From a virus, in the IMG/VR virus record IMGVR_UViG_3300035156_000206, positions 124,001 to 188,000 of that record: a stretch of 64,000 bases of DNA; one strand, 5' to 3'. Shown in pieces: positions 44,071 to 49,925 of this stretch; position 1 is the stretch's first letter, and every line of letters starts with the position of its first letter. Under the pieces are notes generated by a model. That model did not search any database, was not told the DNA's origin, and saw only the letters and a program-made list of their open reading frames with translations. Position numbers and translations under genes: made by a program.

Positions 44071-44541
44071 ATGTACAATCAAACATTGTCTCCACTCTAC
44101 ACAGATATGACACCAGTTGACCAACAATTTATGAAAGTGCCTGAGATAGGACAAGCAGGCGATTGTGCAAGAGCAGCGATAGCAACCCTGCTAGATCTTC
44201 CTTTAATCGATGTTCCCCACTTTCTCCAAGAAGTATTGGATGGCAAGACGAGCGAAAAAGGATCCCTTGGATTCTACGGCTATATTGATGATTGGCTTGA
44301 GGATCGTGGCTACATTATGCAATGGCAACACAATCCAATATACCACCCAGTGGGCACGTACTGCTACATTAGTGGACCAAGTCCAAATATTGTAGGTGGG
44401 TGGCATGCTTGTGTTGGGCAAATACAAGAGGATCGCACAATCAAACTATTGCACGATCCTCACCCGCTTAAGAAAGGCTTGTTAGAGCCTGAACGCTGGA
44501 AGTTTAGCTTTTTGGTGAAACATCGTCGATCAGTGTCTTGA
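44071..44541 (+). CDS. Papain-/C39-like cysteine peptidase candidate
   Basis: A 156-aa protein from the ATG at 44071 (GAGAG upstream; ATG at 44107 is possible). The order Cys-His-Asp fits a papain-like peptidase fold: GQAGDCARAAIATLLDLP (C32), GGWHACVGQI (H112), LLHDPHPLKKG (D129). Similar small phage proteins with a GDCxRAAxAxLL...HAxVG...HDPHP layout are known as uncharacterised. It lies beyond the fibre-cassette terminator, has no clear late promoter of its own, and overlaps the convergent DUF4419 gene by 38 bases. Confidence 0.6.
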   Translation: MYNQTLSPLYTDMTPVDQQFMKVPEIGQAGDCARAAIATLLDLPLIDVPHFLQEVLDGKTSEKGSLGFYGYIDDWLEDRGYIMQWQHNPIYHPVGTYCYISGPSPNIVGGWHACVGQIQEDRTIKLLHDPHPLKKGLLEPERWKFSFLVKHRRSVS

Positions 44542-45538
44542 TGCTTGGCCGGCTATACGGCACGTGGGGCTTCTTCCCATCAAACTGTTCGTAGATGTAG
44601 TGGGTGAACTGGCTTTGCAGCTGTCCATCCACCATACGGGCACCAAAGGCGCCGTACACAGCTTTGAACTTACGGCCAGTCTCGGCATTCTCGTAAGGCA
44701 CCACTGCGATTGAGGACATGAAGTTCTCCAGCTTGCGCAGACTTGGCTTTTCGTAGAACAGCTCGGTGATCCAACCATTGATCTCGATTTCACCACCACT
44801 GCCGATGTTCTTCTGGGTGAAAATCCCCTTCCAGAATGTGGAATCGTGGAACACAAAGGAGGTGAGTATCTGATCCAGTACACCATGCACAACACGCATG
44901 TAACCAGCAGCACCTGTCAAACCAACTGAGTCAAACAGCTTGGCAATGCCATCCGCACTATTCACCAGGCTGTCCCAGTCAGCAACGGTGCCGCCTACTT
45001 CGACTTCTGGGATACCACAACAGAAGGTCATGTAGTTGTAGTACGCCTGTACACCGTCAAGCAATGCAGCACATAGCGCAAGCCTGGATTCTTTTGTCAG
45101 TGTCGACAGCTCAGGCACAAACATTGCTTGGTCCGTAGGCATAAGACTGGTCAGCTGATCCATCACCGAATCGAGATCCATTTGTGTTGGGTCAGTTGTA
45201 GGCACCATGATGGTGACCTTATCATCAGACCGGGTGAACAGTGGACGGCAGGCTTCCGTGTTGGCCTTGATGATCTTGGCAACCTCACACATCACAATGA
45301 ACCAGAGATCCTGAGGGAGGATCAACATCTTCTGGTGGGTTGAGTACGCGGTGCTCAATGTACCCACGAAGCCAAGTGCTGGATACACATCGGCTTCTTC
45401 TGGTGGCATTGCTGTCACCAGCTTGAAGTGATTCTGCTCGGTGTTGAGCTTCACTTCGAGGCTGCTGACGATCTGCAACACTTCCTTCCTGCGACGGATT
45501 GGTGTTGCTTCGAGACTTGCATCGATTACTACTTTCAT
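44504..45538 (-). CDS. DUF4419 protein
   Basis: A 344-aa protein from the ATG at 45538 (TAGGAAC upstream). It follows the DUF4419 family pattern: AYSTHQKMLILPQDLWFIVM, VPELSTLTKESRLALCAALLDGVQAYYNYMTFCCGIPEVEVGG with ADWDSL, then FWKGIF with GSGGEIEINGWITELF. Members occur in bacteria and eukaryotes with no known biochemical activity. It is the last gene of a three-gene operon with an RlmN-like radical SAM enzyme, 8 bases behind a 103-aa protein. Confidence 0.78.
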   Translation of the reverse strand: MKVVIDASLEATPIRRRKEVLQIVSSLEVKLNTEQNHFKLVTAMPPEEADVYPALGFVGTLSTAYSTHQKMLILPQDLWFIVMCEVAKIIKANTEACRPLFTRSDDKVTIMVPTTDPTQMDLDSVMDQLTSLMPTDQAMFVPELSTLTKESRLALCAALLDGVQAYYNYMTFCCGIPEVEVGGTVADWDSLVNSADGIAKLFDSVGLTGAAGYMRVVHGVLDQILTSFVFHDSTFWKGIFTQKNIGSGGEIEINGWITELFYEKPSLRKLENFMSSIAVVPYENAETGRKFKAVYGAFGARMVDGQLQSQFTHYIYEQFDGKKPHVPYSRPSIKTLIDDVSPKS

Positions 45539-45546
45539 GTATGTTC

Positions 45547-45858
45547 CTAACGGTCGTTTACGAATTTGTGGAGACGCTTCTTGGCTTTTGCAGCCTTGAT
45601 CCCTTTCCAACGTTTCACTTCTTTATCTGCCAATCCACTCTTGATCATGTTCTTGATGCCCCACAGACCATAATAGTTCAATGCATCTAACATGGCTTGT
45701 GCAAGACTCTCACCGCCAGGGTTCTTTCGTGCATTTCTTCCAAGGAAGATAATGTACTCCCGCAGCTCGTAAGGAATGCAAAACTTGAGCATCCCCTCGT
45801 GCATGGCCGTGCGGGAGGCATCGATACCTCCCGTAAGCTTAAACTCGATCGTGTTCAT
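45547..45858 (-). CDS. Hypothetical basic protein in the radical SAM operon, 103 aa
   Basis: Starts one base inside the radical SAM stop (TAATG), so translation is coupled. N-terminal half (MNTIEFKLTGGIDASRTAMHE, MLKFCIPYELREYIIFLGRN) is mixed; the C-terminal third is strongly basic (KEVKRWKGIKAAKAKKRLHKF), suggesting nucleic acid contact. No family recognised. Possibly supplies RNA or ribosome binding for the radical SAM enzyme, which lacks the usual N-terminal domain; this is inference. Confidence 0.62.
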   Translation of the reverse strand: MNTIEFKLTGGIDASRTAMHEGMLKFCIPYELREYIIFLGRNARKNPGGESLAQAMLDALNYYGLWGIKNMIKSGLADKEVKRWKGIKAAKAKKRLHKFVNDR

Positions 45859-46787
45859 TACAGTTCGCGTGGAGCGTGTACGATAGGGATGGAACGGCCG
45901 ATGCTTGGCTTAGCCAGTTCAGGATGTTGACGCATCCAGTCTTGGACGAACCAGAGCTGGCCGCAACCGCCGCCGATATCATCTTGACCTGCAGGATCGA
46001 AACAGCGAGTGGAGTAGCCGTAACCATTCAGCAGACTCATGAAGTCTTCGGCCAGCTGACGTTGGCGGATGTTCGCGGCCGCAACAGCTTCATCACGCTC
46101 ACACACGACCGAGATTGTCGCCTGCCATACACCTGGATTGAACAAACGATAGATGCGAGCAGCATCTTCTGGTGACGTATTGTCCGCGTGTGCGCAGTAG
46201 TTGAAGAATGGCATGCGTCCGGTGGCTGCAAACCACTTCTCGCCTTCTTGGCTGATTTCGTACAGATCAAGCTTGGCCTTGAACGGCACCAGCTTGTCAC
46301 GCGCTTCGTCAGTGCTCTCATGAACACTGAACTGGAGGCCGATGTTGGGGAATTCAACCGAGAGGTTGCGAATGGCTTCGTAGTCTGCCTTTGGTGCCGA
46401 TGTGCTAATCAGCAAAGCAAACCGTGGGTACTTCTCGCTGAGCATGCGAATGGCCCCGGACAGTCCCTTGATGTTGAGCAATGGCTCACCCATCGACATG
46501 AACATGATTTGGCACCGTTCGACTTTTTCAGGATCGATATTGCGATCCGCAAACAGGTGGTCAACCTGTGCAACGATCTCTTCAGCGGTCAGTGACCGGA
46601 CAAAGGAGTCGCCGGCGCCACAGAAGCGGCAACCAACTGGACAGCCACTTTGGGTGGAGCAGCAGATCACCGTGCGTGCTTCGTAGGTGGGATATTTGTA
46701 CAGTACTGCTTCAGCAACGGCATTGCCAAAGTCGAACACATACTTGCTGACATTCTCGTCAGTTGAATCAACGCGCTTGACGTCCAT
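45858..46787 (-). CDS. RlmN/Cfr-type radical SAM methyltransferase, N-terminally short
   Basis: A 309-aa protein with CPVGCRFC (C49, C53, C56) binding the iron-sulfur cluster and SMGEPLLN as the SAM motif. The two cysteines specific to RlmN/Cfr chemistry are present: C42, seven residues before the cluster motif as in E. coli RlmN C118, and C275 in GGGCGQLW, matching the methylated RlmN C355. RlmN is about 380 aa and starts with an RNA-binding domain of roughly 75 residues that is missing here. RlmN methylates A2503 of 23S rRNA and A37 of some tRNAs; this enzyme's target is unknown. Early-type promoter upstream. Confidence 0.85.
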   Translation of the reverse strand: MDVKRVDSTDENVSKYVFDFGNAVAEAVLYKYPTYEARTVICCSTQSGCPVGCRFCGAGDSFVRSLTAEEIVAQVDHLFADRNIDPEKVERCQIMFMSMGEPLLNIKGLSGAIRMLSEKYPRFALLISTSAPKADYEAIRNLSVEFPNIGLQFSVHESTDEARDKLVPFKAKLDLYEISQEGEKWFAATGRMPFFNYCAHADNTSPEDAARIYRLFNPGVWQATISVVCERDEAVAAANIRQRQLAEDFMSLLNGYGYSTRCFDPAGQDDIGGGCGQLWFVQDWMRQHPELAKPSIGRSIPIVHAPREL

Positions 46788-46837
46788 TTTAGTTACCCTT
46801 CAGTTGAAAGAAAGTTAACTATACTGGGTAACTAAAA
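46787..46837. promoter_or_regulatory. Dyad (candidate operator) at the radical SAM promoter
   Basis: Perfect inverted arms TTTTAGTTACCC (46787-46798) and GGGTAACTAAAA (46826-46837). The right arm lies inside the promoter spacer and the left arm touches the start codon. Only one arm would be in the mRNA, so a DNA-level repressor site is more likely than an RNA hairpin. Confidence 0.55.
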
Positions 46838-46846
46838 TATTGTCAA
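46818..46846 (-). promoter_or_regulatory. Sigma-70 promoter of the radical SAM-DUF4419 operon
   Basis: Minus strand TTGACA (46841-46846), 17-base spacer, TATAGT (46818-46823), about 31 bases upstream of the ATG at 46787. Near-consensus, so early expression by host polymerase is likely. Confidence 0.8.
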
Positions 46847-46849
46847 CTG

Positions 46850-47017
46850 TTACTCCTTATAATAGCAAAACCATTTACCAAACACCCAGTAGCAGTGTTG
46901 CTCCTTGGACATATCATTAGTATTACCACATCCTGCCCATTTGCAACGAGCAATGCCAGTATTATATCCTGCAGAGGATCTTTTCTGGCACTTGGTGCAG
47001 AACCAATAGTACATCAT
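46850..47017 (-). CDS. Small zinc-ribbon-like protein, 55 aa
   Basis: Starts at an ATG overlapping the stop of the upstream 112-aa gene (ATGA). Translation: MMYYWFCTKCQKRSSAGYNT, then GIARCKWAGCGNTNDMSKEQ, then HCYWVFGKWFCYYKE. Cysteines in CTKC and CKWAGC (C7, C10, C25, C30) form a plausible zinc ribbon, with two more downstream. The stop lies just upstream of the -35 element of the radical SAM promoter. Function unknown; aromatic content is unusually high. Confidence 0.6.
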   Translation of the reverse strand: MMYYWFCTKCQKRSSAGYNTGIARCKWAGCGNTNDMSKEQHCYWVFGKWFCYYKE

Positions 47018-47352
47018 AATGCACAGGTACCAGCCACAGGATAGTATTTGCCCCGGCGACTTTGAACAATGCGTACGTTGGTCCTAACTGGCACTTTCGG
47101 CTTCTCCTGGTGATAAGGGATGACAGAGTCTTGCATTGTCAGTTTCATTAAGTTGGATTTCCACACGTACAGCCTCTGTCCCTCGACTGAGATATTGTAG
47201 CCGGCCTCATTCTGATTGTTGAAGTACGCAATACACAGTTTAAGCGGACGCAGTTCACCACTCACTTTAATGCTGTATAACTGCTTGTCCTCAGTATTCC
47301 AAAAGTATCCCGGATACTTGATAGCTACAAACGGTGGCGGCAGTGTAATCAT
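47014..47352 (-). CDS. Hypothetical protein, 112 aa
   Basis: Contains YPGYFWNTEDKQLYSIKVSGELRPL and GYNISVEGQRLYVWKSNLMKL. These two short repeated 'G-Y-x-W/V...L-Y-x-x-K' units loosely recall DNA-binding modules near HNH-type endonucleases, but no catalytic motif is seen. Start overlaps the upstream stop by 4 bases (ATGA-type), so it is the second gene of a coupled early operon. Confidence 0.55.
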   Translation of the reverse strand: MITLPPPFVAIKYPGYFWNTEDKQLYSIKVSGELRPLKLCIAYFNNQNEAGYNISVEGQRLYVWKSNLMKLTMQDSVIPYHQEKPKVPVRTNVRIVQSRRGKYYPVAGTCAL

Positions 47353-47771
47353 GGCAGGATCCCCAGCATAGCTAATTGCATTTTCAGACGTGTATAATCA
47401 GCCCACACTTTCTTTGGTAAGTCTTCTACCTCTTTTCCAGACATCGCGTCGTACTTAGCAGTCAGAGTCTTGTACAGTTCGATGGTAGGAGCGTACTCTT
47501 TGGTCCGCTCAGCTATTCTGTCCTCTGGTGATACCATCGGAGCGAGCTCGACTGTTGTAGTGACGGTGTAGACGGCTACCTGAGCCATCTTATAATCTTC
47601 GCTGTTGCGGGCTAAGTCGTCACATGCTGCTATTGCAGCTTCGCGGCTCTTGAATGATTTGCCTAGGCATGCTTTAGTTGGATCTTGGGTAAAGCGTTGT
47701 TGCTCCCAGACTGCACCATCATATACATAGCCAAATGGCGGAATGAATATGCCATAACGTACTTGTTTCAT
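47349..47771 (-). CDS. Hypothetical early protein, 140 aa
   Basis: The ATG at 47771 with AGGAGGGTGAC upstream is chosen; the longer frame would read through the promoter. The sequence starts MKQVRYGIFIPPFGYVYDGAVW, then SFKSREAAIAACDDLARNSEDYKMAQVAVY, then a helical Glu/Lys-rich C-terminus. No family recognised. First gene of the operon driven by the promoter at 47797-47824. Confidence 0.62.
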   Translation of the reverse strand: MKQVRYGIFIPPFGYVYDGAVWEQQRFTQDPTKACLGKSFKSREAAIAACDDLARNSEDYKMAQVAVYTVTTTVELAPMVSPEDRIAERTKEYAPTIELYKTLTAKYDAMSGKEVEDLPKKVWADYTRLKMQLAMLGILP

Positions 47772-47796
47772 GTCACCCTCCTGATTAGATTCGATA

Positions 47797-47824
47797 ATCA
47801 TACAAGGGTCTAGGAATATGTCAA
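47797..47824 (-). promoter_or_regulatory. Sigma-70 promoter (minus)
   Basis: TTGACA (47819-47824), 16-base spacer, TATGAT (47797-47802), reading toward 47771. It lies back to back with the plus-strand promoter at 47832. Confidence 0.75.
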
Positions 47825-47831
47825 CAACTCG

Positions 47832-47859
47832 TTGTAAATTATTCAGATTTCTGTACAAT
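47832..47859 (+). promoter_or_regulatory. Sigma-70 promoter (plus), divergent
   Basis: TTGTAA, 16-base spacer, TACAAT, reading toward the ATG at 47889. Confidence 0.6.
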
Positions 47860-47888
47860 GCAAAGCATGTCTCTTTAACGGATAAAAT

Positions 47889-48086
47889 ATGGCACACGAC
47901 CACGAACACACAGAACACTATCACACAGACGAAAAGGGTGTACTCGTCAAGTGCTACCACCAATGCAAGGCACTCCTTGCGATGCCATCATTTTGGATTG
48001 GGTCAACAATCAGCTTTCCGCTGGAGCACTTTATCTGGGAAAAACTTCCTGGGTTTAGCCATCTAGCCCATTGGATGGGGATGTAA
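47889..48086 (+). CDS. Small His-rich, partly hydrophobic protein, 65 aa
   Basis: N-terminus MAHDHEHTEHYHTDEKG has six histidines in twelve residues, followed by KCYHQCKALLAMPSFWIGST and an aromatic end (HLAHWMGM). Could bind metal and associate with membrane. Coupled to the next gene (TAATG). A weak CGGA-like ribosome site makes the start less certain. Confidence 0.5.
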   Translation: MAHDHEHTEHYHTDEKGVLVKCYHQCKALLAMPSFWIGSTISFPLEHFIWEKLPGFSHLAHWMGM

Positions 48087-48613
48087 TGAGATTCGATCTT
48101 CCTCAAGAGCAATTAAATGATGTCAGGCGGTCAGTGGACGATCCCGACTACTTTACCCAGAAGTTCCTGCACATCCCATTGGTGGACTTAGATGTCGAGG
48201 TTCCAATCACACAAGATCCAAAGTTGGGATGCATGCAATTGTGTGCATACGTCGTCTGGCACTTGATCTTCCGAATGGAGCAGACTGTTGTAGTTATCTC
48301 CCCGACTATGGAACATCGCCAGTCGATGAATACCATAGTCACTGATATGTTAGCTATGATACCAGCATGGTTCAGTGTTAATGTCAGAGAAGGGCTGAAG
48401 ACTCGCATTGTCTTGGGAAACAATTCTCGAGCTGTGTTTGCTGTTGCTTCTTCTGCACCAATCCGTGGTGAAGCTGTGAATACGTTTGTGTTTCCCAAGT
48501 ACGATCAAGTGAAAGAATACATCAAGTTTGAGATGATACAGTACTTGCTTCCAATGTTGTATACACACGCAACTGTAGTGATGTCTGGAACGGACGAGCG
48601 ACTGGATTACTGA
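48086..48613 (+). CDS. Terminase ATPase-like protein lacking catalytic motifs
   Basis: A 175-aa protein that runs colinear with the N-terminal ATPase domain of the gp17 of this phage: DPDYFTQKFLHI against ASYFINKYVKI, TVVVISPTMEHRQSMNTI against TVLIASNKNSNALEMI, MLAMIPAWF against MYETVPDWL, SRAVFAVASSAPIRGEAVNTFVF against SRIISTATSESSGRGLSISLLF, TVVMSGTDE against CIISSTPNG. The Walker A region reads DPKLGCMQ, without GKS/T. Walker B acidic residues are replaced (FPKYD). There is no nuclease domain. Expressed from an early-type promoter with the upstream small gene. Possibly a regulator of packaging or a decoy subunit. Confidence 0.6.
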   Translation: MRFDLPQEQLNDVRRSVDDPDYFTQKFLHIPLVDLDVEVPITQDPKLGCMQLCAYVVWHLIFRMEQTVVVISPTMEHRQSMNTIVTDMLAMIPAWFSVNVREGLKTRIVLGNNSRAVFAVASSAPIRGEAVNTFVFPKYDQVKEYIKFEMIQYLLPMLYTHATVVMSGTDERLDY

Positions 48614-48633
48614 TCCCACTTCTCCAATCAAAC

Positions 48634-48659
48634 AAACCCGCTTCGGCGGGTTTCTTTTT
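48634..48659 (+). terminator. Rho-independent terminator
   Basis: AAACCCGC/GCGGGTTT stem with TTCG loop and CTTTTT tail. Confidence 0.88.
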
Positions 48660-48730
48660 GTCCAGTAAATAGCTTACGTTGTTGAAGCCACTATTCATGC
48701 ATAGTTTTTGTGTATCAATTGTCCCAAGGC

Positions 48731-48738
48731 TATAAATA
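48731..48738 (+). promoter_or_regulatory. Late promoter TATAAATA
   Basis: Exact late core 32 bases upstream of the GTG at 48770. Confidence 0.75.
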
Positions 48739-48769
48739 ACTTTTATCAACACACATAAGGTTACACTGC

Positions 48770-49084
48770 GTGGATCACTTATCATTTAAAGATTACCTAG
48801 TCTCGAAGGTTCAGCTGAAGAATGCGCTGCACGAGACGCCATACAAGATTGCAACGTACCGCGTCACGAAGTACTGCAAGCTTGAATTGGCAGAGGGAGA
48901 TGAATTGGTATCACTGAAGCCAAACAACGAGCTGATCGTTGAGTGGGTGTATACTGACATGGCGAGCCCAACCATACAGACGGTGGTGCTTATGACCAAA
49001 GAATCTTCCAGCGCCATTGCTGTCAAACGCGATGCTCATAAGCTAACCAAATGGCTCACATCAAATACTGAAGCGGTCGATTAA
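48770..49084 (+). CDS. Late protein with capsid-targeting-like N-terminus, 104 aa
   Basis: Starts at GTG with ATAAGG upstream. The first residues MDHLSFKDYLVSKVQLKNAL are followed by HETP. This is an amphipathic leader ending in L-H-E before T, the shape of T4 capsid-targeting sequences cut by gp21. The mature about 80 residues (YKIATYRVTKYCKLELAEGD, NNELIVEWVYTDM, TIQTVVLMTKESSS) look like a small beta-domain. Perfect late promoter. A candidate internal head protein; no family recognised. Confidence 0.6.
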   Translation: MDHLSFKDYLVSKVQLKNALHETPYKIATYRVTKYCKLELAEGDELVSLKPNNELIVEWVYTDMASPTIQTVVLMTKESSSAIAVKRDAHKLTKWLTSNTEAVD

Positions 49085-49794
49085 CGCCCAGCTTTACGTA
49101 CTGTACGAAACACCGCAACAGCACTCTTACGCAGATCGAACTTGTTGTCCGTCGTACGACGGAACAATGCATCTGGAGCACCAAACGTTACACCCAGGCG
49201 ACCACGGCGGATCAGCTCTTGAGTTGCCGTACGGTACTTACCGTCCTCACAAAAGAACAACGCCTGACCATGTTGGGTCAGTTTGTACTTGGTGCCAGAG
49301 AAGAAGAACTGATCTTCTGTATCAACTAGGAACATTGAAGACTTGCGAGTACCTTCTTCGATGCATGTTACCATTGTCGAGGTGATGGTAACGCCACGCT
49401 GTGTTGCTTCTTGCAATCCTTGGCGATATGCTGCCAGAGTCAAGTGGTAGTTCGTATCAATTGGGAACTCTGGAACCATGCTCTCCGGAATGACTAAGTT
49501 CTCGTGGGTGACATCATATGTGTCCATAGGATTCATCCGGGGCACGCGAACATCATCTGGCACTGCGAAGCCATAGTTTGCCAGAATTGCTCGTGCCATC
49601 GATGTAGACTCTACGATGCCCTCACCTGTGCCTGAAGCACCCTTGATAATGAGCATTGGATAGTCCCATCCACTGATCGTGAACTTGTTCTCTGCTACCC
49701 AGGCCTTATCTGCATCTGACACTTTCAGTGTGACCATTCCGCTGGGGAAACGTTTGGCGAAAGTGACACCCAATTTGCATTCCATGTTAGACAT
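49081..49794 (-). CDS. Hypothetical protein, 237 aa
   Basis: The ATG at 49794 with CAGGAGGGTC upstream is preferred to a longer start at 49845. Sequence includes TFAKRFPSGMVTLKVSDADKAWV, YPMLIIKGASGTGEGIVEST, MDTYDVTHENLVIPESMVPEF, and a basic C-terminus (IRRGRLGVTFGAPDALFRR). No recognised domain. It converges on the 104-aa late gene with a 4-base overlap. The upstream gap (49795-49892) holds only a weak candidate promoter. Confidence 0.6.
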   Translation of the reverse strand: MSNMECKLGVTFAKRFPSGMVTLKVSDADKAWVAENKFTISGWDYPMLIIKGASGTGEGIVESTSMARAILANYGFAVPDDVRVPRMNPMDTYDVTHENLVIPESMVPEFPIDTNYHLTLAAYRQGLQEATQRGVTITSTMVTCIEEGTRKSSMFLVDTEDQFFFSGTKYKLTQHGQALFFCEDGKYRTATQELIRRGRLGVTFGAPDALFRRTTDNKFDLRKSAVAVFRTVRKAGR

Positions 49795-49892
49795 TTTAAG
49801 ACCCTCCTGTTGAGAAATTAAAGAACTAAGTCGATGGGGTGACATTAAAAGTCTTGAACAAAAAAGTAAACAATTATTTTAGATCCCATCGT

Positions 49893-49900
49893 AAATAAAT
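49893..49900 (+). promoter_or_regulatory. Late promoter AATAAATA (neck-sheath block)
   Basis: NNTAAATA match 25 bases upstream of the ATG at 49926; an overlapping CGTAAATA lies 4 bases earlier. Confidence 0.65.
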
Positions 49901-49925
49901 ACAATACATTTTAGGAGTTCCATAC

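Noticed and set aside
47014-47352. HNH homing endonuclease
   Set aside because: Only a loose resemblance to DNA-binding modules; no HNH or GIY-YIG catalytic residues are present.
48664-48671. AGTAAATA as another late promoter
   Set aside because: The exact core TATAAATA at 48731 is better placed for the only downstream gene, and no gene starts between them.
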